Source of the DNA: Chrysomallon squamiferum
Lineage: Eukaryota > Mollusca > Gastropoda > Neomphalida > Peltospiridae
Length of the DNA: 47,500 nt
Assembly: GCA_012295275.1 (NCBI GenBank)
Contig: CM022677.1
Location: 23,980,735 to 24,028,234 of the forward strand
Direction of reading: 5' to 3'
Part shown: positions 1 to 15,600 of the stretch, piece by piece
Position numbering within the stretch: position 1 is the stretch's first letter
Layout of the letters: the number at the start of each line of letters is the position of its first letter
Notes under the pieces: model-generated
What the model saw: only the letters and a program-made list of their open reading frames with translations
Database searches by the model: none
Told to the model about the DNA's origin: nothing
Made by a program: the position numbers and the translations under genes

Positions 1-1368
1 ATCCTTCCCCCAACCCCGTTATTAAATTATTTCTGTTTTAAAATGTAAATATATCGATCACACTGTTGTTTTTGTTATATAATCTCTCTTAGACACTGTT
101 GTAACTAACCTACAGGCATGTATTTTTGAACATTATTACAAAGGCGAGTCGGAGATATTTTTTCTTGAAAAAGTGTTTCAACTTTCACGGTGTTCAAATT
201 GGTTTGTAGCGTGTATAAACACTGACATTTGACAAATCTACGCAAGACATTCAAAGAAAGTAATCTTGTACATTTTAGTGGTATTTACACCTGAAATCAA
301 AACTTACACAAATCCTCTGCTTACAAATCCGAATTTGTAAACAACTGCCAGCTGGTTGTTCTTAGTTCCTAAAGTAAATAAAGATGCCAATCCACTACGT
401 CATGGTCACATGGTCATTACGTTGCTATACGTCATAGTCATAGATCTTATTATAAAATAGTTGTGATTTTAAGCTGCTTTTTATGTAGGCCTACCTATTT
501 TGATTTGACATAATATCATTCTTTATAACACAGGCATTTACATGTCAGTTTTAAACCGATGTTTGTTTGTTTGTTTGTTACTAAAGTATGTGCACATAAT
601 GCAAAAATAAAATGTTACGGTACAAAATGGCTGACAAATGAACTAGTTGCTATGCAACCGAAGGAATATTATGGTCCGATTTCTTCAAAATCTTTTCCGC
701 AACATTTTTAATATATTTCATTTTATTTTATATCAGTTTTAAAAATACATAATTAAATATTTAGAAACAATTATCATAAGAACCTTAGATTTCTGTGTTA
801 TATGAATTATCTTCTGGTGAATTAAGTTAACAGCAATAATTGTTTTTAATCAAAGCAGTTGGCTATAATACAAGCCGGGGGTTTAAAATATAGTTAATTA
901 AATATGTCCGTGATCCCGAAAATATGTATTTTATTTTATTCTATTTTATTTTATTTATTTATTTTTGATATAATGAAATTTACTGTTAATATTAAGCATA
1001 ATAAATGTTTTGCATTTTGGCTGTATAGAAAATTTTAGAGCACTCCAGCACAAAAATATTAAGTAATATTAAATATCTTAATAATGTTAAGCGATATTTT
1101 AAAACATTTAAATCAATGTAGAGGCCAGTTTATAATATTTTAACTGCGTACGAAAAATACACGTACAAAATATTATCGTAGGCATTCGTTAAAATGAGAG
1201 ATAAAATTTAATTTGCTTTATAAAATATTAAAACGATCAATAATTTGACGTCACTAACACTGAAAAATGCACTCGAAATAATTATCGCAGATGTTAATCT
1301 TACTTTGTGCATTAACCTTAAAAAGGACAATTTAACTACGTTTCCATTCAACATGTTTTTATTGGCTT
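1..1368. other. Intergenic AT-rich DNA; 3' flank of the two-TSP1 gene
   Basis: I see no exon with a supported frame here. The one useful signal is TTTATT at 1358-1363, which reads AATAAA on the minus strand. It lies only about 6 bases past the stop codon at 1369-1371 and would give the neighbouring minus-strand gene a very short 3' UTR. The rest is low-GC sequence with short A/T runs, such as the TTTTATTTTATT stretch around 930-965. Confidence 0.6.
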
Positions 1369-1611
1369 TCATCCATCCGTTACTGGCGAAAAACTGTCGT
1401 CTGAACTCGAGAAAGCAGCGTTGTCTTCTGCAGTTATTTCCGGTGACTGACCTCCCGTTTCTGAAGTAGACTGGTTATTTGCACGCGGCTCAGTCTGTGC
1501 ATTCTCGCTCGTAGATGTCAATGATGAACTCGTTTTCGGCTCGTCTGTTTTCGATTTGTTATATATTCGGTCTTTGTCTGCATCCTTTTTCAGATACATT
1601 CTTCGTTCTCT

Positions 1612-1661
<50 letters not shown>

Positions 1662-1691
1662 TCCCAGAGGCGACCAGTCTGTATACGATCA

Positions 1692-1732
<41 letters not shown>

Positions 1733-2219
1733 CAATAAAAATACTAATAAGAAGAAGACGAAGAAGAAGAAGAAGAAGAAGATACAACAACAACGAAAAT
1801 AATAATCTTGATGATGGCGATGATTACAGTTATGGTGATGATAATGAGAGCGATGATTGGGATAATGATGATCATGATAATATCGCATCATCATGATCGT
1901 ACTAATAAAAACATCATCATCATCAACAACAACAATAATAACAGTAGTAGTGTAATAGTAGATGATGGTGATGATGAAGATGAGAATGATGATGATATAG
2001 GGACGTTGAATAATAACTACAGCGACAGTTGCAATAATGATAATAACATCATATTCATTACAGTAATAACAACTATAATAATAATAATAAAGAAATCCTT
2101 ACAAAAAAAAAAAAAAAAAAAAAATTATAATAATATAATAATAATAAAATAAATAAATAAATGATTTAAAAATATAAGTTTTTTTAAACAACAACGATGA
2201 TGGCGACGACGTCGACAAA

Positions 2220-2253
<34 letters not shown>

Positions 2254-3373
2254 ATAGTAATAATACTAATACCGAAGAAGAAAGAAGATAAAGGCAATGA
2301 CGACAATACCAAAGATAACGTTCACAATGACGAGTAAGATCATCATATCGCTTCCGTTCTGGTAGTTATAAACATAACCTGGAAAAAAAAAAAAAAAAAA
2401 AACAACAACAGCAACAACAACAACAATAATTCTTCATCCTTTCAAGTTCTTGTTTTCTTTGATGAGAACGATTCATCATTGTTAACAACAAAAACAGTAT
2501 ATCTCAGAAAAAAATGTTAATACCACTGGAAGTATGACGTCATTTCGTACAAAACGGACTGGTAGCAATTCATTTTATACAACGTTAGAAGAAATTTGGA
2601 GAACAGGCCCGCCATCGACGCTATGACGTCACAACTACTGAAAAACTGGCAGCGTCGTCTTTTGATGTTATATATTAATTAAAACTGGAGGTGTTGGTGT
2701 ACAATAAGTATTCTGAAATGTTTGGGGCCGGAGGTTACGGGATTTAGAACCCAAGATGTTATTCTGCTCATTTTGTATTATCGCGCTAAACCTAGGTTCA
2801 CCCAATATTGTCGTAAGGCAATGAGTGACATATATTTTCTCATGTGTTAACATAATAATAAATTTCTATGTGTGTGCCCGCTTGTATGTCTCTGTGTCTT
2901 TATGTATGTGTACGTATGTGTATATGTTATGTATGTATGTATGCATTTAATGTGTAGGTTTCATGGGTTTGTGTGTGTATGTGTGTGCGTCTGCATACGT
3001 GTGTGCATATACGTGTATGTGTTAAACTAGTCATTTGGTTATATTTTCTACCTTGTTATGTTTTGTTTCAAACTAAAATCTGCTATCAAGCTGGGAATAA
3101 ACCTATCCGTACAGGTATCATATTAAATTGTTACTAAAAAAGAAAGAGAATAGCCAATAATTATAGAAAATATGCATTTCAGCGTTACCCTCTTTACAGT
3201 CATCTCCCCTGCATTGGATTTCCAGCACGGCCGAGCTGGGGCCGATACATTTCAGTAGCGCGCTGAACGGGGTCGGGTTGGTACAAATTCGAACGAATAT
3301 CATCGTTTTGTTACATTTCGACGTACAAATACCAGTTGACTTTAGTATCCAAGGCGACCACTCTCTGTATACT

Positions 3374-3439
<66 letters not shown>

Positions 3440-3495
3440 TCATTAACAATAATAATAATAATAACAATAATAATAACAATAACAATAATAAAAAC

Positions 3496-3552
<57 letters not shown>

Positions 3553-3959
3553 ACACTTTTTAACCAGACTTAATAGCAATGTTTGTTGTTGTTGTTGTTG
3601 TTTTTAACCATTTTCATCCATAACATTCTCTGTACAATAATCTACGACTCTGAAGTTTTCATGTACGAACTGAAAACAACTGAAAATCTCAAACTGCTCA
3701 TTACTATTGATTCCCTGGGGAATCCTCTCGTTGAAGCTTGGTCTGGCCGTAGACGTGTTCGAGCTGCGTGGACAGTTCGTGCCGGTGTTGCAGACGTCTG
3801 TACTGATCCTGAACCGGTCGCCAGCGCAGGGGTCGCCTCCGTGGCTGTACGACGGTCGACTGCAGTTTCGTCTCTGAACAACAGCGGCCACGCCCACTCC
3901 GCACGTGACGCTGCACGCGAAACCTCTGTCCGTTGTCCATTCCGTCCATTCGCCGTGTA
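1369..3959 (-). CDS. Single-pass membrane protein with two TSP1 domains (5' end not found)
   Basis: Four exons join in frame on the minus strand: 3959-3705, 3371-3189, 2378-2273 and 1609-1369. The first two each encode one thrombospondin type 1 domain, with an opening WTEW or WSPW tryptophan motif and six cysteines. Both are phase 1-1 exons, so they can be duplicated or skipped without a frameshift. The third encodes a hydrophobic helix (core ILLVIVNVIFGIVVIAFIFF) and ends in phase 2. The fourth is an 80-residue Ser/Thr/Asp/Glu-rich tail starting RERRMYLKK, as expected of a cytoplasmic stop-transfer end. TSP1 domains usually bind glycans or proteins outside the cell; the ligand here is unknown. 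The donor at 3705 (ATA|GTAATG) is the weakest boundary. No signal-peptide exon with the required phase 1 donor was found between 3960 and 5400. A good donor at 4965-4966 could belong to a non-coding first exon. Membrane topology is inferred. Confidence 0.75.
1613..1732. repeat. (TAA)n and (AAAT)n microsatellites
   Basis: About 50 bp of TAA units (1613-1662) is followed by about 37 bp of AAAT units (1696-1732). Read on the minus strand, the TAA array runs straight into the splice acceptor of the tail exon at 1609, so the array forms its pyrimidine-poor tract. Confidence 0.9.
3373..3546. repeat. Interrupted (TAA)n microsatellite
   Basis: Two TAA arrays (3373-3438 and about 3500-3546) are separated by imperfect AAC/AAT sequence. 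The proximal array touches the minus-strand acceptor of the second TSP1 exon at 3371 (ATTATTACAG then exon). Long open frames across it (poly-Ile, poly-Asn) are artefacts of the repeat. Confidence 0.9.
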
Positions 3960-5437
<1,478 letters not shown>

Positions 5438-6197
5438 ATGAAACCCAGTGAGATGATTCTTGTCGTTGTAACATTTCTCTTTATAGTAGGTTTGTACAAT
5501 AATCACACAAACAAGCCACACACACACCCACCCACACGCACACAGACACACATAAACACATAAACACATACACATATTCACATACAATACGTATTTGGCA
5601 GATAATGTTCTTGAGGAATTGTGTTTGTGTATATATAAAGAGAAATGTTATATATATGTATGTATGTATGTATATATATATGTATATGCCTATGTATGTA
5701 TGTGTGTATGTATGTATGTATATATATGTATATGCATAGGCATATGTATGTGTGTATATATTCATATACGAACTGTGTGTTGTTTTGTTTTTCAGTTGAA
5801 GGACGCTGGTCAAGTTGGAAGCGAGCCGAGGACGTGCCTTGCCACAAGAACTGTACTCGAGCCGTCAGACAGACGAGGTTTTGTATACTCAGCAACAGCA
5901 CCGACGACGATGAACCGCGGTGTGTTGGTGACAACAAGAAGACGTCGACAGAGATGTGTGCGGGAGGTTACTGTGGCGCAAGTAAGTAAAAAAATAAAAT
6001 AAAAAATAAAAAAATGCTGCGATTAGTTGTGGAATGAATTTTCATTTGTGTGTGTGTGTGTGTGTGTGTGTACCATTGCCATTGGCACATTACTTCTTAT
6101 CTATCTATCTATACACACACACACACATATATATATATATACATACATACATGCATGTGTTTGTGTCTGCATGTGTATATTTGTTTGTGTATGTAAT

Positions 6198-6228
<31 letters not shown>

Positions 6229-6866
6229 TCTTTTCTTATATTTATTAAGTGGCTGTCAAGGGAGCTCGGACAAAGTTTGTTCCTATTCTGTTAATAACAA
6301 TCGCTGTTTTGTCCGTTCTTGCCTTGCTCAGTGGTGTAGCCAGCTGCTACTTCACCAAGTACGTATTTCTTCATTATTGTACCGATACTACTACTGCTAC
6401 TGCTACTACAACTTCTACAGCTAACGCTACTGTTATAAATACAAGGACTATAACCACTGCTACCACCACAGTAACTACTACTGTTCGTGTTAATTAATAA
6501 TTAATACTGTCGATGTTATTACAGCTACTACTGAATTTTAGGTCTTTTATTAGGATATGCTGTACACTATTTAATTCAATGTTTAGAACGTATTTTGTTG
6601 ATCTAAAACACAGCTTAGTCTTCCTCCCATAGGCCTAAACGATACCTCACTCTTCATTTTGTAGGCCTAAACGACAGTTCACTCTTTTACATGACTTTCT
6701 TTCTTCTTTTTCGACAACCTCACTGTACAGACGAACGGACGCTACGAAAAAGAAACGCGACAGTGCAGCAAAACTTGGAACCATCATGGTTCGCGTTGAC
6801 GAACAATACAGCGACTTGCACCAAATACACGATTCGGAACAGCCGATAGGCGGTTACCGGAAGTGA
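5438..6866 (+). CDS. Single-pass membrane protein with one TSP1 domain, complete, 160 aa
   Basis: Four coding exons join without a frame break: 5438-5489, 5796-5981, 6250-6358 and 6731-6866 (phases 1, 1, 2). Exon 1 starts MKPSEM and continues with a hydrophobic stretch (ILVVVTFLFIV), a likely signal peptide. Exon 2 (about residues 18-79) is a TSP1 domain with WSSW and six cysteines; NCT and NST are possible N-glycosylation sites. Exon 3 holds a transmembrane helix (about 90-111, FVPILLITIAVLSVLALLSG) after basic residues. Exon 4 is a cytoplasmic tail of about 45 residues, basic at first (KKKRD) and containing YSDL, a possible YxxL-type motif. An AATAAA lies at 7036-7041, about 170 bp past the stop. 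The exon order and intron phases match the opposing two-TSP1 gene, so the two are probably an inverted duplicate pair. The ligand and the cell type are unknown. Confidence 0.82.
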
Positions 6867-7474
6867 ACTTACTTAATCTGTGACCTTGAAGTCTCGTTAA
6901 ATGTGTTCATAAATGCTCAAAGAACTAGATAAAAAAATTATCGAGATTTACGCAGGCGGTGCTGGATAGAAAGTACGTTGAGATTTGTTTCATCCAATCA
7001 GGCAACTTCCACTGAAATTTGTTTTTATCGAATTTAATAAATGAAGCAGAAAAACAGTGTTACAATTTCTTTCTCTCTCTTTATCTTGTGTGTGTGTGTC
7101 CAGTTTTAATTGATAAAAGATATTCAAAAGAGAAAAAAAAATATATATATATATATATATATTTATATTAGCCAAGTTTATTGAAAGATTGTTTACGTGT
7201 TAACACAATTTATACATTGTTTGTTAAACTGTCATATTAAACATAAGCTGAGGGTTTGCGATTATTTTAGCCGTTGTTGTAATTCTTTAACATGAAGTGA
7301 TACAATATTTAACCCTAATGGACCACGCACAGTGTACGTTTAAGCATCTCCGCGGTTCACAAATCTTGCTTCTCCAGTGGAAAAAGTATTATTCTAATTT
7401 TGAGTGTGGCTATCATTTGGACTGCAGCTGCATACAAAGAAATGACGTAGGCATGCCCTAACAGTGAAAATGCG

Positions 7475-7563
7475 AAAGCAAATAAAGCAAAAGGTGGCAT
7501 TTTATAACTATAGTATTACGCACTGCAACGATTTTCTTTTAAAGCAAATAAAGCAAAAGGTGG
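7475..7563. repeat. Pair of 23-bp direct repeats
   Basis: AAAGCAAATAAAGCAAAAGG plus TGG occurs at 7475-7497 and again exactly at 7541-7563, with 43 bp between the copies. Each copy contains a smaller internal AAAGCAAA repeat. No function is apparent. Confidence 0.85.
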
Positions 7564-8226
7564 AAATTAAAATGTATGAACAATGGCAACAATAAAGCTG
7601 TGTATTTCTAGGCATTAACTTAGATGTGGGCCGACAGTACCCAAGTCCCAATTACCCCTACACTAAATTGAAAGAATCCTTAAAAAAATTGACCAAAGCA
7701 ATGAAATAATCACTGAGAAATGTGAAGAAATTTATTAGACCATTAATTTGATATGAACTGTATTCTGATACTACCTGGATTATCAAAAATTACAAGGGAC
7801 AAATTTACGTTTGGTGATGTTGTAATCCAGTTTACATTCTGTAGTAGTGGCACCAAAAAGTACAAAAATTTTGAAGAGAATAAAAATATAAATGGAAAGA
7901 TACAACCAAAATGTATTGTACAAGGGGTACAGTTAGAAAAATATCTGCACACGTCATAAACAATTAAAATATTTATAGGCTCTGGTAGGGAATAAAACCT
8001 GACAAAAGTGAAATTTATAAATCACATAACCAGAAGCTATTGTAGCATTAACTTAACAAATGACAGACAAGCCATTGTTAAAGATAAAACTGAATTTATT
8101 ATAATTGAGAAACTGACAACTTGTTTGCACAGGCAAGAGAAGTTAAGTCTGAGCAGATGAGGTTGAGTTACATTGTGTGTTGATAAATGCTTGAAATAAA
8201 GAAAATCTGCCAGTCCAGATACTTTC

Positions 8227-8264
<38 letters not shown>

Positions 8265-8970
8265 AATAAGTAAATAAATACATCTTCACTTGTATGATCT
8301 TTGAATACCGTATGGAAAAGTAACAGCTTCATATCCAGATTTGTAGAAAATTTGTGAAAACTGGTTTAACATCAGATCAGCTGAAAAGTATGGATGATGC
8401 AATTGTAAAAATCCTGCATTTGCCAGACTATTAGAAGACTAGCAACTTTGACTTGTACTTTAGAATTACAATATTGTAGTTCTTGAGAGATACACTGATA
8501 GTGGATCAATTTCACCACTTTGTCCTAAGCAGCATTTTCTTTACAAAAAAAACAACCTGTGAATTATGCAGGTTTGTTTAGCATTGAAATCAGAATTTCC
8601 AAAAAATTTCTTTATGTATTTTCTCAGAAATTTAAATGCCAAGACAGTAAAACTACAGTATAATCTGAAAATGTAACAGTTTGTGTTGGTCAAAACGTTG
8701 CCCTGGATACAATCGATTTTATTCTTGAAATATAAATTTAAACTGATTATGTATATATATTGTTTTTTTTGTTTTTAAATCAACAGCTTTGATAGCTATC
8801 AGGTCACAAACTGCCTATAGTCTATCAGTGGTAGTAGTCAAATTTCTGACTGGCACATTCAATTTTATAAAGTAAAATAAAAATAAAGGTTTGATAACTA
8901 TTATAAATATTTTATTATAACTGCATACAGTTTGTGAAGTAATGTTAAGAAAAAGATGAAATGAAAATGA

Positions 8971-8996
8971 AAAGTCATTTTAATAAAAATGACTTT
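8971..8996. other. Perfect 11-bp inverted repeat with 4-nt loop
   Basis: AAAGTCATTTT at 8971-8981 and its exact reverse complement at 8986-8996 flank AATA. On the minus strand this lies about 700 bp beyond the dUTPase stop codon, so it could form a hairpin in the 3' UTR if the transcript extends that far. The stem is too short for a typical microRNA precursor. Confidence 0.6.
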
Positions 8997-9686
8997 GTAT
9001 GCATGTATGTGACTATGTTAATATATATATATATATGAGATGATAACACACTGTTTAGTTACATAACAAATAGTAATAAGAATCTTTTAATCATTTGGCC
9101 AGAGACAATTTTTCTTTTAACATGGATGTTCACAGAAACTTAAAGTTATATTGGAATTCTGTAGAGGGAAAAAAAAAAAAAAAAAAAAAATAATAAAAAA
9201 AAATAAAATTCCTTCACTAGCAGGATTTGCTAAGTTCTTAGATGAGTGAAATTTCTCTAACTTACAAAGTGAGATACAACACTTTAAAGTTAACCAGGAA
9301 AACGGTACGATTCTGTTTTAAAAGGACAATACTATCATGCATTCGAAACTGAATTCTGTTCTGTTTCTACCAGATATATACATTTGAAGAAATACCAAAG
9401 CGAAGGAGTGAGAAATAATACTATCAGTATCTTTGTTAAATTCTAACAAGATTCAGCCATTAAAAAAACTTGTGGATTGTCTCAAAACCAAACTTCAATT
9501 CTTGAAGATCAGTTTTTGTACTTGGGTTTCTACATTTTGTAATAGTGAACTCCTGTCCAGAAGATCAGATTGTTATCACACAGCTTTGCACACAAAACTA
9601 TTAGGTTACTTTAGTTAGTTTGATGCACACTGAATCAAACAATGAGTGGACACAGGTCAGCTTGCTTTGAAAAATGTTTCTGCTGG

Positions 9687-12600
9687 TCATTTCTGACCAG
9701 TTGATCCAAACCCTCCCTCACCTCTGTCTGTGTCATCCAGTTTCTGAAATTAAAATAAATAAATAAAATGTATAAAAATAAAATGAAAAGATGCAAAATA
9801 AAAAAAAAACAAAATTAAACAATAATGAAACATGGCAAACAATTTTAATTAAGACATCAAATTGTGTATTTGCTTCTGGAATAGTTTGTAATACATTTTG
9901 TTTTAACCTGAACAATTTTGGAAGGAAAATATGAGCAAGAAAAATAATTAAAAAATAGAAATGATTAAGAACACATGCAATATCAAACTGAAAAATTAAG
10001 GAAAATGGCAAAACCTGATGAAACTATCTACACAAAAACCGATAATACATGAATAGTCATTTTCTTACAAACTTCCATCTCATACTTTTGATTTAAATCA
10101 AATATTTTTTACATTTCTGAAATTTTGTAGACTGTAGTCAAGTCAGAATTTAATATACCAAACACTCGGTCGTATTTTAAACTGTACATACCTCTAGCTG
10201 TAGTAAGTCTGGAATGTAGATTCTTTCACAGATTAGTTGTGCTATTCTGTCACCTTTCTTAACTGTCAAAAAGAAAGTTTAAAATAATTTAAATGTGAAA
10301 TATATAAAAACAATGAAAATGGAAGCATTCCAGAAAATAAAAATTTAGAAAAAGAATAAATAAACCTTTGTATTTTATTAAGAGAAATTCATGTACTTTA
10401 TCAATCCTAGAAAACCTTTAATAATAAATAATTTATAAAATAAATATACTGATGAGCAAATGTTGATAAAATTCTAGGGTATTAATTGCTGTGTTTTAAA
10501 AGCTGAAATCATTTCTACTTGTAACAACCATGTTAAAAGATTTTTATCTGTTTTAATAAATAAAATAAATTACCTATGAAGTCGTTTTCACCAAAATTGA
10601 ACATGACCACACCCACATTACCACGGTAATCTCTATCAATAACACCAGCTGAAACAAAAAATAAACAATGATAGATATATGATAAGATGATATCTTAGAA
10701 CATGACAGATAGGCAGATTTATATAACAAAATAGTAATAGTAACACTATAATCAAGAGCAACTGGGGGAGGGGGAAACAAGTGACTTGGTATTATTATCC
10801 CATTCAGCAAAGTATTACATGTTTTTGATATAAAATACTCATTCAAAAGGAGTCTTAAATGGTTTATTACAATATTGATCATCAGCAAAGGTTTGTCTTT
10901 AGTAAGTAATACAATGGTGACAATGATAATACTACTAATGACAATAGTGAAAGGATTTTTAGTATTAAAAGAGTACAAACCTCCAACATCTATAAAATAT
11001 TTGGCAGCCAAACCAGATCTTGGAGCTGGAATGAATGAAATAAAATAATTAAAAAGAAAATTTACAAAAACAATACTATTCATTAATAAATTTAACTGTC
11101 TAGAGTAACACATTAACACAAATTTCGAGTTTGTATTAACTGAATAGTGCTTTCTAAACTGTTTTTGGTTACTTCTGCTCCACTTTCTTTATTCTTGATC
11201 TTCAAGCACTACTGTTTTTCAAGTTAAACAAAGTAGTAAAGAATTTTGAAAATTTGTACTGGACAGAAGTGTAGAAACTGAAAATTGGTTTGATTTTTAC
11301 TCCTCAGTGTTGGATGCTGCTGGTTTAAGCTCAAATTTAGTTTTATTAAAATAAAACCTCACAAAAATGGAAAAAAACAAAAACAAAAAAAAAAAAAAAA
11401 AAAAAAAACAACTTACCAATTCTGCCATAACATCCTTCTGGCAAAGCAATCTGAATATCTGTTTTCACTATGGCTTTCCCATGAGCTGGTATTTTGCAAT
11501 CATAGGCACTAAAAGAAAAAAAAAAAAAAAAAAAAAAAAGAAAAAAAAAAGAGGTAAAGTAATGATATTACAGCACACAGTGCCAGTGTGCTAGAAAAAA
11601 AAAAAAATTTAGTCTTTTTACAATGAGCTATGTATTTGTAAATAAAAAAAATTACAACAAAACAAAATATTTATATAACCATCTATTGGTAATCATTCAG
11701 TAATCATAACAATTTTATGACATTTATTTTTCTATGCCATGATTAAGTGTTTAGCAGTCACTTATTTGATATATATATCAATTTTAACAATACTTTGTTT
11801 TAAACTATAAACACTTAACTGAAATGAAGATTCTTTCACCTGTTTTGAGTATGTTATAAACGTGGTTGTGGATGAAGTTGATCTACTGTTATGTATTTTA
11901 GAATTTTATGTATTTCAGTGATTTTAAGCCTGTCTGAAAAACACTATCACTGGCACAGTATGTGTCATCAAACTGTATAAATAAGCCTCTTCCATTCAAG
12001 AGCTATTACAGAAACTAGACGAAAAAATATATCTGAATTTTCAGCCCAGGCAATCCAGCCTTTTTAATTTAGTAAAACGAGCGATATTGCCTGGAGATAT
12101 CTGCCCAAAGCATAGAACAACCCAACCAACCATGAAAAGTAAAGCACAAGGAAAAAAAGAAAAGCATGAAGTGTCGACAGTTTGATCTGGGTGGAACAGG
12201 TGCAGGAGACAGCCTAGGTTTACAGCAGGCAGGTATCAACGTAACTATTACATGGTAACAGTAGTTGCTAAGCGTTTTATTTCAGATAACAGGATTAAGT
12301 TTGGGCTGATGTTTCTGATTATCTTACAGCTGGGATCGAAAAATAAAAAAAAAAAAAAAATAAAAAAGTAGGGTTTCTAATTAATGTGAGGAAAATACAA
12401 CAAGGTATGTAGTTAGTAGTATACATTTGGTGGGGAAGGCAATGGCCAAAGGAAATTAAGTTGTTGACTGGTCCAGTACAACAAAATCTCTTCCTTTCAA
12501 GTGCCATTATAGAAACTGAAGGACAAGCACCACATGCACTATTAATAGGTCTTCTGTATAGTAACTGAAGAAAAAAAAAACGTATCTGAATTTTACTCCA

Positions 12601-15600
12601 GTACAATCCACCCAAGTAATAATAATGCCTTGAAACAGAGTAAAGTGTCCAATCTAATGGAGGACGACCAAAGCATAGGACAACCCAACCATCAAGTTTG
12701 TTTGTCAGTCACTTCAACAGTGAACACAAGAGAGCCACAACTGACAGGACCAACTGAACAGCCTAAGCATCAGTTGTGTGTTGAGCACCTGGCATGAAAG
12801 ACATGTCAGCCATTTTCTCTAAATCTGGCCATGAAACGGAAGCTAATCAGGTTAACACTTGTACGTGGACACTAGTAGATTAAAAAAAAAAAAAAAAACC
12901 TTTTTTGTTTGTTTACTTCAATCCATGCATGGACTTTACGATTCTGCTGAGAGTTACTGAAATGTACCCTGCAAGATACTCAACAGCTTTGAGTATCAGA
13001 GATGTTTTGATGTCAGCTGACACAAGTAGTTCATGCCATGGTATAATTAACAGTTCAGAATGTGGATTGAGGAGGGTAAAAAAAAAAAAAAAAAATCAAA
13101 ACAATGGAAAGATAGAAAAGATCACAGCCAAGGGCAGGAAATGTGTTACTAATTACTGGGATTTCGATGAATTTTTTTTACAGATACAGCTGACTTATAC
13201 TGCCCTGTTACTGAAGGACGGACGATCTGATTGATAACATTTAACAGCAACCAGACAATGGAACTGAGAAGCGACCAATCGCATTCGAGCTCTTTGCTGA
13301 CAGTAAGATTCTACACTGCTAAGTAGGAGGATAAAAAAAAAAAAAAAAAAAAAAGCAGTGGAAAGATAGAAAAGATCACAACCAAGGCAAGAAATGTGTT
13401 ACTAATTACTGAGATTTCAATGAATTTTTTACAGATACTGACGACTTATACTGCTGTGTTACTGGAGGACGATCTGATTGTATAACATTTAACAGCAACC
13501 AGACAACGGAATTGAGAAGCGACCAATCACATTCGAGCTCTTTGCTCACACTAAGATTCTACACTGCTAAGTACTGAGAATCAGTCATTTACTTTTTTTG
13601 CACTTAGGATTTCGAGTTCAGTTCTCAAACTTCCCACTTCATTTTTGAATTTGAAACAGTACTGTGCACTTGAGAACCAATTTGGTAAGAAACGGAATGC
13701 CAGCATCAAATTTTAAGAACAAATAACCATCTCTCCAGCCAAGATCAGTAATCAAAAAAAAGAGGACAATTCAGATATATTAAAGATGAGACGATTTTAT
13801 ATTACTGTTATATATTTTGAATATGCCAACACAATTTATTAAACATTTTGGCAGAACTAAGTAATACTGGTTACAATTTATAATTTAATGGGATCTCTAT
13901 CAGTTTTCACATGGAAATATATTTAAAAATAAACATGGCTGACACACTGCATTTTGTCTAAACGCAGCCAATACACATTACTGCTCAGGTGGCAACACTG
14001 ACTATGTGGACAAATGAGAACACTACTTACAGTACTGGACATGTTTTGTATGTGTATGTAATTGTTAATGTCTGTATGTGCAGAAATTTTTTTTTTTTTA
14101 TGCAGACTGTCATACAATGTAATTAGTTCTAGTTAACATATGTGGTACAAATGATCACTTACAAATCAATATGCCAGGTATAGATACAGATGAAATCACC
14201 CATTAATCTGGTGTTACAGGATAACGTTTTTCTACAAAACACAGCAGAACCCATGCTGAAGTTAACTGCTTTTGTTAAAGATTACTTTCAACACTTGGGG
14301 CCGAGTGAAACTGGTATCAGGAGTGAATGAGTTGAAATTAATGTTAAACTACATGTTAATATATTTTATATTTCATTATATGGTTGCTGAATGTATTTGT
14401 TTAATTAGTTTAATTTTTATCATTTGTTTTATGAATCTGGTCAGTTTGTCCTCCTTGGAGACACCAGAGTTACCATATTGTAAATGTTAACATTGTATGT
14501 CAGGAATTAACTAATATTAAAGTCCTTTAATTTGAAACCTCATCTTGTTTGTTTATTCCTTAGACACTTCAAGCGTTTCTAAAAAAAAAACAAAAAAAAC
14601 CCACAAACATATTGTTATGAAATATGCATTGTTTACAATTGCTTTGAGATTATACCTTAATTGCACAATGCATTGCTATACTGTGGATATTTTAGAGCTG
14701 CCTGGACAAATTGGTCAACAGCATTGTGTTAATTTAAATGAAAGTATTAACTGAATGAAATGATGAAGCCATTTTATCAGCAGCTCAGTACCAGACAAAT
14801 AAAAAGAAAACTATGAATTGGATGTGAAAAACCACTGGCTTCTTTGAAATATTTGCTTAGTGGTTCAAGTACACCTAACAATCCCATTTAATGCAAGGAA
14901 AATAGAGCAAGTTTTGTGGTTAGTGGTAGATGGAGGACAATGGTCAAAGGAAATTAACTCTGCCAGACTGGTCCAGTGCAATGTGAGTGGAGCACAAACC
15001 AGTCTTTTCCATTCAAACGCCATTACAACAACTGCAGGAAAAAAAACCCAAAATAACAATATCTGAATTTTCTAGCAGAGTCCAGCATTTTCAGTTTACA
15101 GAAACAAATGGCAATGCCTGGAAATGCCTGTCCAGACTAACAATTAGACCAAACGATAGGAATCTAATGACTGAAATTTGACAAGTCTCTCTTCAAGCGA
15201 AGCACAAGACACAGTCATTACTAACAACAGGATCAATCCAGAATTGAATGATGGGATGAGGCTCCCAGTCGGTCCTGTCATCTTTGTACTGGGCACCCAA
15301 GCAAGAAAGACCAGTGGAAAAACAGGAATACAGAAAAGTGTAGACATCCCAGTTTTGCAGCAGATGGTATTGAGTGTTCAATTCTCAAAAATTTCCCACT
15401 TCTATTATGAACTTCAAACAGTACTCGTCATACCAACAATCTATCCGTCTAATACTGAACTAATAGATATTCTCTCATCACTGGAATGGGTTCTAAATAT
15501 AACTTACGTGAAAAACAAAAATGAATTTTATACAGATACGGCAGACTTTTCCTGCCATGCTAATGAAAACAAAATATTATTGAATATTTTGTTCTTTTCA

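Larger units (their letters stand above)
6867..9686. other. Convergent 3' flanks of the TSP1 gene and dUTPase
   Basis: No supported exon was found. Contents: AATAAA at 7036-7041 (plus-strand gene), an (AT)n run near 7140-7160, a 23-bp direct repeat at 7475-7497 and 7541-7563, a poly-A run near 8229-8262, another A-rich run at 9171-9205, and a perfect hairpin at 8971-8996. The sequence next to 9686 is dUTPase 3' UTR. Short open frames here, such as 7753-7959, resemble nothing I know and have no splice signals that extend them. Confidence 0.55.

Noticed and set aside
5640-5813. Open frames of Tyr/Ile/Cys/Val repeats before the TSP1 exon
   Set aside because: They are translations of TATG/TATA simple repeats in the intron. 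The exon itself starts at 5796 after a clear acceptor.
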